64,000 nt of DNA from Pseudoruegeria sp. HB172150 (GCF_013184805.1 NZ_JAATNG010000001.1:434001-498000), one strand, 5' to 3'. Positions 42,462-51,466 are shown, counted from the first letter of the stretch. Translations and numbers: made by a program. The notes: generated from the letters alone by a model not told the origin.

Positions 42462-42492
42462 GCTGTAGCGGGTTGGAGCAGCTCCAAGTCAA
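42462..42492 (-). promoter_or_regulatory. MerR-type promoter with 19-bp spacer and operator dyad
   Basis: On the minus strand TTGACT and TACAGC are separated by 19 bases, the long spacer that MerR regulators correct by twisting DNA. A perfect 15-bp dyad, TTGGAGCTGCTCCAA (42473-42487), lies between the elements and overlaps the end of the -35. It is 26 bases upstream of the merR ATG. Confidence 0.8.
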
Positions 42493-42558
42493 CAGGAAAG
42501 CAGGCCGTTTGTGATAGCCTGTCGATGTTTGCGGAAGGGCGCTGTGTCTGGATTGCGC

Positions 42559-44193
42559 CTACTTGGCTGGGACCGGATCGGCGGTCGCGCCTTTCGTGGG
42601 CACTTCCGGGATCTTCAGCGTTTCCGGGTCGCCTTCGTAATGCGGCGACATGATCTGCACGCCGGCGGCATGGAATACGTCGAGGATGTGCGAGCGCAGT
42701 TCCGAAAGGATACGCGGCAGCTGTTCACCGCGCTTCGAGTAGCCGTTGATCTCGTAGGTCACCGCGAAGTCGCCCAATTCCTTTCGCAGGACGAAGGGCG
42801 ACGGCGTGGATTTGATGCCGGAGGTCTTCTTGGCGGCTTCTATCAGCAGGGCCTCGATCTTCTGCTGCGGCTCGTCATAGCCGATGCCGACGGGCGTGTG
42901 GATCAGCAGGCCGCGGCCGTCGATGGACTGGGAGTAGTTTTTGACCTCGGAGTTCAGAAGCTGGGCGTTCGGGATCGAGATCAGCTCGTTCTTGGAGGAT
43001 TTCAGGTGGGTCTCGGTCAGCTTGATCGCAGTGACCTCACCCATGTGATCGCCGATCTCGATGAGATCGCCGACGCTGGTCGATTGCCGGTAAATGACGA
43101 AAAGCCCGGCGAGGACGTTGGAGACGACCGAGTTGGAGCCGATGGAGACCATCACGCCGAGCAGGATCGACATGCCCTGAAAGGCGGCGGAATCGGAGCC
43201 GGGGATGTGCGGGAAGGCAAGGATCAGGGCGGAGATGATCAGGAAGGCGCGGACGAGGTTGAAACTTGGCCAGACCCAGTGCTTCTGAAAGCCCCGGACG
43301 CGTACCGTGCCCGCCTCAATGTTCTCGAACGCCACCCGCGCGATGCGGATCAGGTAGCGGGTAATGAAGAATATGATCAGCAGGACAATGAGGCTGGGAA
43401 TGAAATCCACGAAGGACTGAAGCGCGCCGATGACCGGATCGGTCACGTAGTTCAGAAGAAGCGAGGCGACGCCGCGTGTCTCCGCGAAACTGAACAGGAC
43501 GACGGAGACGTAGTAGTAAAGCGCGACGAACCAGAGCAGGACGAAGACGCCCTGGACGGCGACCGAAGCGACTTCGGTCAATGCGCGGGTGCGGACGATT
43601 TCCTGTGTCGCTTCCTCCACCTGTTTCAGATAGCCGGCGATGATGTTTTCGCTGCGTTTCTTCAGGCGGCGGTTCAGCCAGATCAGGGCGACGGTGAAAA
43701 GGATGAACACACCGGTCCAGATCAGGCCGCTGATCAGCCCTCGGATGCGGGCGTCGGAAGACCTGTCGACCCGGTAAAAGCGGATCGCATCCTTGGCGAA
43801 TTGCGCCCAGATATCCGCGATGACCTCGGTATCCTGAAAGCCCGCGAGCACCGCGTCGGGCTGGGTGACGATGACGATCGGGACGCCGTCGATCTGAATC
43901 TGATGGCCGAACTGATGCTCGACGACCTCGGTTTCGATGGTCAGGGAATCTGACGCGCTCGCAACCTGGACGAGGCGGTCCGCGATGTCCGTAGCACGGT
44001 CGGAGGCGGAATAGCCGGAGGTGCCCATGACCTCGAAGACGACGCGCCCGTCAACGATGACAGACGCCGTGTCCGGTATGACCGCTGGGCTTTCATCCTG
44101 TGCGACCGCCGGCGCAAGCAGGAACAACAGCATGAAAAGCCCCGCAATCGCCGGATAAACAATGCACCGTATACCTTGCCGGATGGTTGCCAC
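42559..44193 (-). CDS. MscS-type mechanosensitive ion channel family protein
   Basis: A 544-residue inner-membrane protein. A signal peptide or first helix (CIVYPAIAGLFMLLFLLAPA) precedes a periplasmic domain at about 30-150, then four or five membrane helices at 155-350. The MscS pore and beta domain are clear: GMSILLGVMVSIGSNSVVSN, NVLAGLFVIYRQSTSVGDLI and ELISIPNAQLLNSEVKNYS. It opens under membrane tension to release solutes during hypo-osmotic shock. Larger than E. coli MscS, it is of the YbdG/YnaI-like multi-helix type. Confidence 0.9.
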   Translation of the reverse strand: MATIRQGIRCIVYPAIAGLFMLLFLLAPAVAQDESPAVIPDTASVIVDGRVVFEVMGTSGYSASDRATDIADRLVQVASASDSLTIETEVVEHQFGHQIQIDGVPIVIVTQPDAVLAGFQDTEVIADIWAQFAKDAIRFYRVDRSSDARIRGLISGLIWTGVFILFTVALIWLNRRLKKRSENIIAGYLKQVEEATQEIVRTRALTEVASVAVQGVFVLLWFVALYYYVSVVLFSFAETRGVASLLLNYVTDPVIGALQSFVDFIPSLIVLLIIFFITRYLIRIARVAFENIEAGTVRVRGFQKHWVWPSFNLVRAFLIISALILAFPHIPGSDSAAFQGMSILLGVMVSIGSNSVVSNVLAGLFVIYRQSTSVGDLIEIGDHMGEVTAIKLTETHLKSSKNELISIPNAQLLNSEVKNYSQSIDGRGLLIHTPVGIGYDEPQQKIEALLIEAAKKTSGIKSTPSPFVLRKELGDFAVTYEINGYSKRGEQLPRILSELRSHILDVFHAAGVQIMSPHYEGDPETLKIPEVPTKGATADPVPAK

Positions 44194-44289
44194 AGGTCAG
44201 GCCCTTTCCGTCTAATGTACGTAAGGTTAACGACAAACGGTGGCGAGTTGGCAAGAAAATTGCGTGGCGGCCGATTTACAGGCGCAGGA

Positions 44290-44940
44290 TCAGTCGTGGC
44301 TGTAACGCTGCTCTCGCCAGGGGTCGCCGTACATGTGGTACCCGTTGCGTTCCCAGAAGCCGGGGCGGTCGCCAGCCATGACCTCGATCCCATTCAGCCA
44401 CTTGGCGCTTTTCCAGAAGTAGAGGTGCGGCACCATCGCGCGCATCGGACCGCCATGTTCCGACCGTAGCGGCGCGCCCTGCCAGTGGGTGGCCAGCAGC
44501 GCGGTGTCGGACATAAAATCCTCCAGCGGCAGGTTGGTGGTGTAGCCGTCATGCGAATGCAGCATCACATGGGTGGCGTCGTCCCCGAGCCCGGCATCTT
44601 CGAGGATGTCGCGCGGGCGGACGCCCTGCCAGTCATTGTCGTAGCGCGACCAGGTGGTGACGCAGTGGATGTCGGTGCGAAGCGTCGTCTGCGGGTAGGC
44701 GCCGAAGCTTTGCCAGTCGGGCGAGAGCGGTTCTTCGACGAGTCCGGTCACGTCGAGGCGCCAGGTGTTCAGGTCAACCGCCGGTTCGACGCCAAGGTCG
44801 AGGACCGGCCAGTTCTTTACCTCATGCTGGCCCGGCGGCAGCCGGTCGTGACCGGTGCGGCCGGTCAGGAACCTGCCGCTTTCGGCCCATTGGCGTTTGG
44901 TACGGGTGAGCTTGCTGTCTTCGGGCAGTTCGTCCTGCAT
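44290..44940 (-). CDS. Sulfite oxidase-like molybdopterin oxidoreductase
   Basis: A 216-residue single-domain sulfite-oxidase-fold protein (Oxidored_molyb). The molybdenum-ligating Cys lies in TDIHCVTTWSRYDNDWQGV, and cofactor-binding stretches include LLATHWQGAPLRSEHGGPMR and VPHLYFWKSAKWLNGIEVMA. It has no Tat signal, so it is probably cytosolic. Related YuiH/YedY-like proteins reduce S- or N-oxides, but the substrate is unknown. The start MQDELPEDSKLTR is chosen; a frame extending to 45552 runs through non-coding sequence. Confidence 0.88.
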   Translation of the reverse strand: MQDELPEDSKLTRTKRQWAESGRFLTGRTGHDRLPPGQHEVKNWPVLDLGVEPAVDLNTWRLDVTGLVEEPLSPDWQSFGAYPQTTLRTDIHCVTTWSRYDNDWQGVRPRDILEDAGLGDDATHVMLHSHDGYTTNLPLEDFMSDTALLATHWQGAPLRSEHGGPMRAMVPHLYFWKSAKWLNGIEVMAGDRPGFWERNGYHMYGDPWREQRYSHD

Positions 44941-45830
44941 GGAAGAGTCCTCCGGACGGATGTCGGTCTTCGGTGAAGATGGCGCCGGCACTGGGGAATT
45001 CCAATCCACCGCGTGCGGCGAAACTTGGTGGCCGGCCCATTCGGAGCCAGGCGACCGGGGCGCACCGCAGGTTTGCCGCGAAACCGGGCATTGCGGATAC
45101 GGGGCAAGGGGCGGAGGAGCCAGTATCATTTGCGGCGGAAATGCGGCACGCGCCACACGGCCGCCACATTCGTAAAAATACCCTGTCTTTTCCGTGGCTT
45201 TCGGGGGCATCCGCCCCGACTCACTTTGCACGACCGTTGCGCGATGACACACAATGCAATCTGCAAACCGGTCTCTATTTCCGTGCCGACACAAACCGTG
45301 AAGTCGCGCCACTTGGTTAACCCTATGTAAATAGAGAGAAGTCACATTTTCCGCGCATTTCCGGAATTCCGGAATTGCCAGGATTTCGGCTCCGGTCGTA
45401 CCATCGTCGATACTGCTTGCTGGTCCTGTTTCGCAGGACTGAAAATTGGGTGAAACCTTGGGGTATGCTGACGACAGGCCCGGTCTGTCCGAGGAGGCTG
45501 CCATCGGTTCGATGACGGCGCATCCTGCGGACGCGGCGATGGGCGCAGGCATTCGGGGAAAGGTCGGTGGGGACCTTTTTCCGAACCGGCGCTACAAGGG
45601 TCCGGCCAAGCCGGACGCCTCGGTGGATCACGATCTGCTGCTGTCCTGTCTTGGTCCCGCCAGTTTTCCAAACGCTTGCCATTTAAGACCGCGCGCGGTT
45701 CCGCCGCGCGTTCCGACCTGGGGGCCATTTCGGCGCCCGACCCCGCCTTGCCCCGTCCGGGACAGGCGGATCGTATCAGTGCCATCCGAGGGCGTCGCAC
45801 ATTACGGCGTATCCGGGTGAAGGAGGAGAC
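44941..45830. other. 890-bp intergenic region with no recognisable gene
   Basis: This gap separates the divergent molybdopterin-oxidoreductase and phosphopantetheinyl-transferase genes. I find no conserved protein in any frame; the open frames lack coding-like sequence. It holds a perfect 16-bp palindrome, TTCCGGAATTCCGGAA, at 45359-45374, a relatively A+T-rich section around 45160-45440 and GC-rich imperfect repeats (GCGCGGTTCCGCCGCGC) near 45690. It may be a long regulatory region, a small RNA locus or a decayed gene. Confidence 0.5.
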
Positions 45831-46523
45831 ATGACGATCATCGACGAACTCGATCTGGCGAAAGTGCTGCAGGGGGTGGCTATCGCCCAGTTGGGGCATG
45901 GCGTGGTCGCGGCGGCATTGGACCCGCGCGCACCGCAGGCCGGGCTGATGCCCTGCGAGGAGGCGACGGTTGATCGGGCATTGCCGGCCCGGCGACGCGA
46001 ATATGCCTGCGGGCGCGCCGCGGCCCGAGGTGCAATGGCGGGGATCGGCGTGTTCGGCCAGCCGGTGACGACCGCCGAGGATGGTTCTCCGTCCTGGCCC
46101 TGCGGTGTTGTCGGCAGCATTACGCATTCCGACCGTGTGTGCCTTGCGGCGGTTGGCCGGGCGGAAAGCATCGAGTCCATCGGCCTCGCGCTTTCGGATG
46201 CCGAACCGCTGGAAGAAGCGCGGCTTCACACGGTGCTGACGCCGCATGAGCGTGATTGGCTGGAAGAGGCACCGGTCATCCGGCGCGGAGTGCTGGCCAA
46301 GCTGATCCTGTCGGCCAAGGAGTGCGCCTACAAGTGCCAGTATCCGCTGACCGGCTTGTCCTTTGGCTTTGACGAACTGGAGATCGCGCTCGATACGGAC
46401 AACCGGACCTTCCGCGCGATACCGCTCGACGCGCCGATTCCGCCGGAGATCGCCGCGCGGATGTGCGGCCGCTACGTAAGTGTCATGGGGCAAATGCTGA
46501 CCACGATGGTGCTGCGCCGCTGA
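45831..46523 (+). CDS. 4'-phosphopantetheinyl transferase superfamily protein (EntD-like)
   Basis: A 230-residue Sfp/EntD-type protein. VVGSITHSDRVCLAAVGRAE (about 93-112) and LILSAKECAYKCQYPLTG (about 158-175) are the two conserved motifs, with a GGAGGA Shine-Dalgarno upstream. The family moves the phosphopantetheine arm from CoA to carrier proteins of siderophore, polyketide or peptide synthases. The Mg-binding G-I-D-x-E motif reads GLALSDAE here, so the canonical Asp is missing or shifted by several residues; activity is uncertain. No synthase gene is in the window. Confidence 0.85.
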   Translation: MTIIDELDLAKVLQGVAIAQLGHGVVAAALDPRAPQAGLMPCEEATVDRALPARRREYACGRAAARGAMAGIGVFGQPVTTAEDGSPSWPCGVVGSITHSDRVCLAAVGRAESIESIGLALSDAEPLEEARLHTVLTPHERDWLEEAPVIRRGVLAKLILSAKECAYKCQYPLTGLSFGFDELEIALDTDNRTFRAIPLDAPIPPEIAARMCGRYVSVMGQMLTTMVLRR

Positions 46524-46651
46524 ACTGCCTGCGGGTCTCGCAGGCTCTAAATCTGCGCCCGGTCGTATGGCCGGGCGGTTGAAATTCTCAAAAAGGTCCG
46601 AAGCTGTGTCGCGCAGAAATGCTTGGCGTCTTCGCGCGATCCTGCGGTTTC

Positions 46652-47881
46652 TTACAGGCCCAGATGCGGCCGGCTTGCCTCGTGCGGTGACTGGAAATAG
46701 GGGATCGAGACCAGCGGGATCAGGCTGGTCTCCCGCTCCATCTGGGCGCGGGTGCGGATGGCCGGGTGCCGCAGATCCTGCAGGAAGGCGACGAGTATAG
46801 CCAGCAGGACCGACAGGGCCACGCCGCCGGCTGCGAGCACGTAGCGCCCCGGCCCGACTGGGCGATCCGGCGCGATCGCAGGCTCGATGACCAGCAATCG
46901 TTCGGCCCGGCTGGTCACTTCCAGCTGATGCGCCGCCTCCGCAGCTGCACGGGTGCGGGCGGCATCTTCCTTGCGGTTCTGCAATTGCAGGAGCTGGCTT
47001 TCGAGCCTGGCCATTTGCTGTTCCATGTCCGGCAGCGCGCCGATGCTGCGGGCGAGACGGCTGCTGCGCGCCTCGAGCATGATCTTCTGCGTGTCTAAGC
47101 TGGCGATCTCGTCGCGGATCTCTTCCATCCGGCGCTGGACGACGCGAGGCTGGTCGCCGCGGCCGAGCTTTTCCAGTTCGGTCTGGAGGGTCATTCTCTC
47201 TCGGTCGATATCGATGATCGCCTGCTGTATGGCGCTGATCTCGACGCGGCGGAATTGCAGACCGCCGGGGACGGCAGTTTCGTTGCGTTTCCGCACCTCG
47301 GAGATCTCATCCTCAAGCGCTTCGATCTGTTGCGCCAACGCCTGTTCCTGTTCGGTGAAGAAGTCGAGCGTGGCTTCGCTGCGGTCCAGCCTGGCGGCGT
47401 TGCCGAGATCGACCAGCCGGTCCGCCAGTGCGTTGGCGACGTCGCGTGCCTGGTCCGGAGTGGAGAGGCGGGTGCTGATGGCAAGGCCCGCCACTGCGCC
47501 GCCCGGGTTGCTGCCGACCGGCGTGTCCGCAAGACGGATCAGGTCGCGGAGGCTGGCGGCCTTTTCGGAGTCGGTGAGTGCGGGAGGCGCTGCGAACAGG
47601 CCGTGAGTCTCGACAAGTTCAAGCAGGCTGGCGCGGGTCATGAGTTGCTGTTCCGCGGTCAGGAGCCGGCGGAGCGGTGTGTCGTCGGACGTCGACGGCG
47701 CGAAACCGTCGGCGACACGCGGCGCGGCGATCTGAACCGTCGCCGTGGCCTCATATGTCTGCGGCCGCTGGATAGTGAAGAGCGTCGTAGCGATGATGCC
47801 GAGTACCATGACGCCGACGCACGTGGCGCGGCGGCGGCGCAGCATTGCCGCGAACTCGGTGAATGATTTGATCGGGCCCAT
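46652..47881 (-). CDS. Wzz/chain-length-determinant family exopolysaccharide protein
   Basis: A 409-residue polysaccharide co-polymerase. Membrane segment 1 (CVGVMVLGIIATTLFTI) lies at about 20-37 and segment 2 (GRYVLAAGGVALSVLLAILV) near 365-385, flanking a large periplasmic coiled-coil region (about 170-335) with many Glu/Arg/Leu heptads. After segment 2 a short cytosolic tail carries no kinase domain; the adjacent ATPase-like gene may supply it. It controls polymer length and export. It is the last of a three-gene minus-strand set and follows the ATPase-like gene by 32 bases. Confidence 0.87.
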   Translation of the reverse strand: MGPIKSFTEFAAMLRRRRATCVGVMVLGIIATTLFTIQRPQTYEATATVQIAAPRVADGFAPSTSDDTPLRRLLTAEQQLMTRASLLELVETHGLFAAPPALTDSEKAASLRDLIRLADTPVGSNPGGAVAGLAISTRLSTPDQARDVANALADRLVDLGNAARLDRSEATLDFFTEQEQALAQQIEALEDEISEVRKRNETAVPGGLQFRRVEISAIQQAIIDIDRERMTLQTELEKLGRGDQPRVVQRRMEEIRDEIASLDTQKIMLEARSSRLARSIGALPDMEQQMARLESQLLQLQNRKEDAARTRAAAEAAHQLEVTSRAERLLVIEPAIAPDRPVGPGRYVLAAGGVALSVLLAILVAFLQDLRHPAIRTRAQMERETSLIPLVSIPYFQSPHEASRPHLGL

Positions 47882-47913
47882 CGCTCGTGGTTCCTGTCAG
47901 TCGTGCGACCGGG

Positions 47914-48771
47914 TTATCCGGCGCCGTCTTCGGCTCGGTTGAGGACCACGCCAAGCAATGGGGGCTGTCCGTTCAGAAGTCGCTCGCATTCCCTGAGCTG
48001 ATCGGCGTCGGTCCGACCGCCGTCGGACACGAGCAGGACGCCATCGACCTGCGGCAGGAAGGCTTCGGCGTCGTCTGCTTCCAGCATCGGTGGCAGGTCG
48101 TAGATTGTCACCTGCGGCAGCAGGCTGCGGTTCAGGTCGTTCAGCACCCTGATCGTGTTCGGGTGCTGCAGCATGGCCACGGAACCCTCGACGGGCGTGT
48201 CGTTCAGGCAGAGCGCAAGGTTCTGTCCAATGCGGAACAAATGCTGTGCCGGGAGCATTTTGCCCGCCAGGAACGGCTCTATCGCCCCGGTCTTGCGGAT
48301 GTTGAAGGTATCGGCAAGGCCCGGCGCGCGTAGGTTCAGATCGACCAGGGCGGTTCGGATGTGCGGAAGCCGGGCAAGACTGAGCGCCAGGTTGGCGGCG
48401 GTGAAGGAGGCGCCACAGCCGGCGGTCGGCGAAGTGATGGCGACGCGGCTCCAGCCGTTGGTCTGGAGGGTCCGCAAAATCCGGGTGCGCAGCAGGTCGA
48501 ATGCGACGGAAGCCGGATCTTCGGGGCGACAGGTGATAAGGCGAATGCGGGCGTCCGGGCCGAATTTCGGTGCGTCGGCGATGATCCGCAGTTTGTTCCA
48601 GGCATCTTCGTGGTCGGGCCCGCCTGTCTGGGCGCGGCTGACGGGCGGGGCCACTTCGCCTCGACGCGACTTGCCGGCGGTGCGGAAGCCGTCGGCAAGA
48701 TTCCTGCCGCCTTCGTCCCCCATCTTCAACATCTGCACTTTGGATCGTTCCGTTCTGGAGAGATCCGGCAC
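47914..48771 (-). CDS. CpsD/CapB-like exopolysaccharide ATPase with altered Walker A
   Basis: A 285-residue MinD/BY-kinase-fold protein: AFDLLRTRILRTLQTNGWSR, then the P-loop region AITSPTAGCGASFTAANLAL, Walker A' TALVDLNLRAPGL, and VDGVLLVSDGGRTDAD. In active members the P-loop reads GxGK[ST]; here Lys is Ala121 (GCC codon), so ATP binding should be weak or absent. It also lacks the C-terminal tyrosine cluster of BY-kinases. It probably partners the Wzz protein encoded next to it as a structural or regulatory subunit. Confidence 0.82.
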   Translation of the reverse strand: MPDLSRTERSKVQMLKMGDEGGRNLADGFRTAGKSRRGEVAPPVSRAQTGGPDHEDAWNKLRIIADAPKFGPDARIRLITCRPEDPASVAFDLLRTRILRTLQTNGWSRVAITSPTAGCGASFTAANLALSLARLPHIRTALVDLNLRAPGLADTFNIRKTGAIEPFLAGKMLPAQHLFRIGQNLALCLNDTPVEGSVAMLQHPNTIRVLNDLNRSLLPQVTIYDLPPMLEADDAEAFLPQVDGVLLVSDGGRTDADQLRECERLLNGQPPLLGVVLNRAEDGAG

Positions 48772-48811
48772 CGGCCCCCGTTTCCGGGGCGCCGTGCGCC
48801 GATTTCAGCTG

Positions 48812-49570
48812 TCAGTAGCCGGTGCCGCGGAGCATCACGCCCGCCGTCATCGCGATCAGCGACAGATCGGTCGTCAGCGTGCAGATCCGTTCGTATTCGC
48901 GGTCGGCGACAGCACGGCCCGTGAAATCGCTTTCGTTGCGCTCCGAGACCTGCCAGAGGCCGGTGATGCCGGGGCGCATCGCCACGTAGGCGTAAGGATC
49001 GCCGTAGAGGTCGATCTGTTGCGGCAGCATCGGACGCGGGCCGACAAGGCTCATCTCGCCGGTCAGGACGTGCCAGAGCTGCGGCAGTTCGTCGAGCGAG
49101 CTGCGGCGCAGGAAGTGGCCGAGCGGAGTGATCCGCGGGTCTTGCTTAAGCTTCTGCGTCGCGTCCCATTCCTGCCGGAGCAGCGGGTCGCTTTGCAGGT
49201 ATTCTTCAAGCCGCCGTTCGGCGTCTGGCACCATGGTACGGAATTTCAGCATGGTGAAGGCGCGGCCGCCCCGTCCCAGCCGTTTCTGGCGGAACAGGAT
49301 CGGCTGTCCTTCGATGGACAGCGCGATGGCGGACAGCGCAAGAAGCGGCAGCGCAATTGGCAGGATCAGCATTAGCAGCACGAGGTCTATCGCACGCTTG
49401 CCCCACCGGCGGTACGCGCTTTCCTGGTTCTGAACCGAAGCCACGAATTTCGGCGAAGCATTGAAAACCGGTGCCGGCCGTTTCGTGTTGCGAGCCGGAA
49501 TCACGTCATTGCGCAGTTCCGGTGACAGCATCGATGGCACCGATGCGGCGCCGTTGGTAAAGTCTTTCAT
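48812..49570 (-). CDS. Undecaprenyl-phosphate sugar phosphotransferase (ExoY/PssA type)
   Basis: A 252-residue monotopic sugar-1-phosphate transferase. A membrane re-entrant helix (AIDLVLLMLILPIALPLLAL) at about 63-82 is followed by RQKRLGRGGRAFTMLKFRTM and, later, LGHFLRRSSLDELPQLWHVL and EMSLVGPRPMLPQQI. These are the strictly conserved motifs of the family. It loads the first sugar onto the lipid carrier at the inner membrane and so starts repeat-unit assembly. It is the first gene of the set. Only three eps genes are here; other glycosyltransferases must lie elsewhere. Confidence 0.93.
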   Translation of the reverse strand: MKDFTNGAASVPSMLSPELRNDVIPARNTKRPAPVFNASPKFVASVQNQESAYRRWGKRAIDLVLLMLILPIALPLLALSAIALSIEGQPILFRQKRLGRGGRAFTMLKFRTMVPDAERRLEEYLQSDPLLRQEWDATQKLKQDPRITPLGHFLRRSSLDELPQLWHVLTGEMSLVGPRPMLPQQIDLYGDPYAYVAMRPGITGLWQVSERNESDFTGRAVADREYERICTLTTDLSLIAMTAGVMLRGTGY

Positions 49571-50112
49571 CTGTTCCCCACACCCTCAAACACACAAACG
49601 CACCCAAGCCCGCAGCAGGTTTTGGTGGGTCTGTGGTGCCCCCATCATGCCGCATTTGAGGCTAGATTAAGGCAAAAACTTCCCATCGGGGAGGGTGGCA
49701 GCCTTGCTAGACACAAAAATCGACGGTTTTGGCGGCAAACGCCTTCGAAACGGGACTTTCTACCGGTTGGCCCGTTTCCCAATGCGTTCCGTGCAGGAAC
49801 AAGATATGTCATTGGTTCCGATATGGAAACCTAAAAATATCCCCACCCGATTCGTTACCTGTTTTCCGCACCCACTTTAGATTGTGTTCTATTTGTGGCA
49901 TCGCCCTTTGGATGACACAATTTGAAACTTTGCTCCGGTTTCGGTGTCGAGAAACGGCGGGTTCGCCGTTGGGCAGGGCGCCAAATTCGCAGGATGACAA
50001 TTCGGTGATTGGGCGGGAACCACATACGGGACTCGATGCGGAGGGATCATAGCCGGCCGCCGCGGCTGCCGCCTTTTCCGGGCCGGCTCTGGGCCGACGC
50101 TAGATCGTGGGA
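49571..50112. other. 542-bp intergenic region upstream of the exopolysaccharide genes
   Basis: No gene is recognisable. The base composition is noticeably richer in A+T than the rest of the window from about 49680 to 50000, as expected for a regulated upstream region. There are runs such as CAAAAATCGACGG and TCGCCCTTTGGATGACACAA but no clear terminator or dyad. The promoter of the minus-strand eps genes should lie in it. It is also downstream of the aminotransferase gene. Confidence 0.5.
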
Positions 50113-51435
50113 TCAGGGCAGGGCGCGGGAAAGTGCGCGGGCGAGCTTGTCGGTCAGTTCTTCAAGCTGAGCTTCGGTCACGATGAAAGGCGGGGCGAGC
50201 AGCACGTGATCGCCCTGCCGCCCGTCGATTGTGCCGCCCATCGGATAGCAGATCAGCCCTTCGTCAAAGGCCGCGGCCTTGAGTTTCTTGTTTACCTGCA
50301 AGCCAGGGTCGAAGGGCGCTTTGCTGGTGCGGTCGGCCACCAGTTCCAGCCCGCGGAACATGCCGCGCCCACGGATATCACCGACATTGGGATGCTGACC
50401 GAAGCACTCGCGCAGGCGAGCGGCCAGCAGCTCTCCCATCTCGGCGGCGCGGGACGCCAGGCCGCCGGTCGTGAGCTTATCGACCACGGCGTTGGCCGCG
50501 GCACAAGCTGTCGGGTGGCCGTTATAAGTGTGTCCGTGCTGAAAGAAGCCGCTGCCGCTTTCGATCGCCTCGTAGATTGCTGCGGTGCATAGCATGGCGC
50601 CGATCGGCTGGTAGCCTGCGCCGAGACCCTTGGCGACGGTGACGATGTCCGGTGCGATGCCGTCCTGCTCGCAGGCAAAGAGGGTCCCGGTGCGGCCCAT
50701 GCCGCACATCACCTCGTCCAGGATCAGCAGGATGCCGTGCCGGTCGCAGATATCTCGGATACGTTTGAAATAGCCGGGTACAGCGGGCACTGCGCCGAGC
50801 GTCGCGCCGACCACGGGTTCGGCGACAAAGGCGAGGACGGTTTCGGGGCCGAGATCTTGAAGCGCCTGCTCAAGCTCGTCTGCCATCCGCAGACCGTAGG
50901 CTTCGGGTGTCTCGCCTTCATCGCGGCCACGGTATTCGTAGCAGGGCGAGATATGCGACGTCTCGATCATCAGCGGCGCGAAGGGTTCGCGGCGCCACAT
51001 GTTGCCGCCGGTGGCGAGCGCACCCAGCGTGTTGCCGTGGTAGCTTTGCCGCCGGGCGATGAAACGCTGACGCTGTGGCTGGCCGATTTCGAGGAAGTAT
51101 TGCCGGGCGAGTTTCAGCGCCGCTTCGATGGCTTCGGATCCGCCGGAGACGAGGTAGACGCGGTCCAGCCCGCCGGGGGCTGCCGCGATCAGCTTGTCGG
51201 CCAGTTCCTCTGCCGGTTCCGAGGTGAAGAAACCTGTATGCGCAAACGGCATCTCGTCGAGTTGCCGCTTGATCGCGGCGATCACGTCCGGGTCGGAATG
51301 TCCAAGGCAGGACACCGCCGCGCCGCCCGACGCATCGAGATAGGTCTTACCGTGCCGGTCAATGAGATAGACGCCCTCGCCACGTACGGCGGTTGGTGGC
51401 AATGCTCGTGTATGACGGGGAAAGACATGATTCAT
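50113..51435 (-). CDS. Class III PLP-dependent aminotransferase
   Basis: A 440-residue fold-type I aminotransferase. VYLVSGGSEAIEAALKLARQ and SYHGNTLGALATGGN are the phosphate-binding stretches, ILLILDEVMCGMGRTG has the PLP-ring Asp, and IVTVAKGLGAGYQPIGAML the Schiff-base Lys. It transfers an amino group from an omega-amine or amino acid to pyruvate or 2-oxoglutarate in the cytosol. The start at MNHVFPRHTR is chosen; a frame running to 51960 overlaps the divergent regulator. It is divergent from the RpiR/TRAP operon and probably acts on the imported substrate. Confidence 0.9.
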   Translation of the reverse strand: MNHVFPRHTRALPPTAVRGEGVYLIDRHGKTYLDASGGAAVSCLGHSDPDVIAAIKRQLDEMPFAHTGFFTSEPAEELADKLIAAAPGGLDRVYLVSGGSEAIEAALKLARQYFLEIGQPQRQRFIARRQSYHGNTLGALATGGNMWRREPFAPLMIETSHISPCYEYRGRDEGETPEAYGLRMADELEQALQDLGPETVLAFVAEPVVGATLGAVPAVPGYFKRIRDICDRHGILLILDEVMCGMGRTGTLFACEQDGIAPDIVTVAKGLGAGYQPIGAMLCTAAIYEAIESGSGFFQHGHTYNGHPTACAAANAVVDKLTTGGLASRAAEMGELLAARLRECFGQHPNVGDIRGRGMFRGLELVADRTSKAPFDPGLQVNKKLKAAAFDEGLICYPMGGTIDGRQGDHVLLAPPFIVTEAQLEELTDKLARALSRALP

Positions 51436-51466
51436 GGGTCTATCCGTGCCGATCTTTGCCTGTTCA

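Noticed and set aside
44941-45552. N-terminal extension of the sulfite-oxidase-like protein to 45552
   Set aside because: The extra ~200 residues are low-complexity and unlike the family. The ATG at 44940 gives the normal domain start.
45446-45820. 124-residue plus-strand frame upstream of the phosphopantetheinyl transferase
   Set aside because: No Shine-Dalgarno, no domain, and a composition typical of random GC-rich frames.
46524-46600. Two hairpins after the phosphopantetheinyl transferase (GCCTGCG/CGCAGGC and GCCCGGTC/GGCCGGGC)
   Set aside because: Neither has a U-run in the right place, so I did not call a terminator, although they may contribute to transcript ends.
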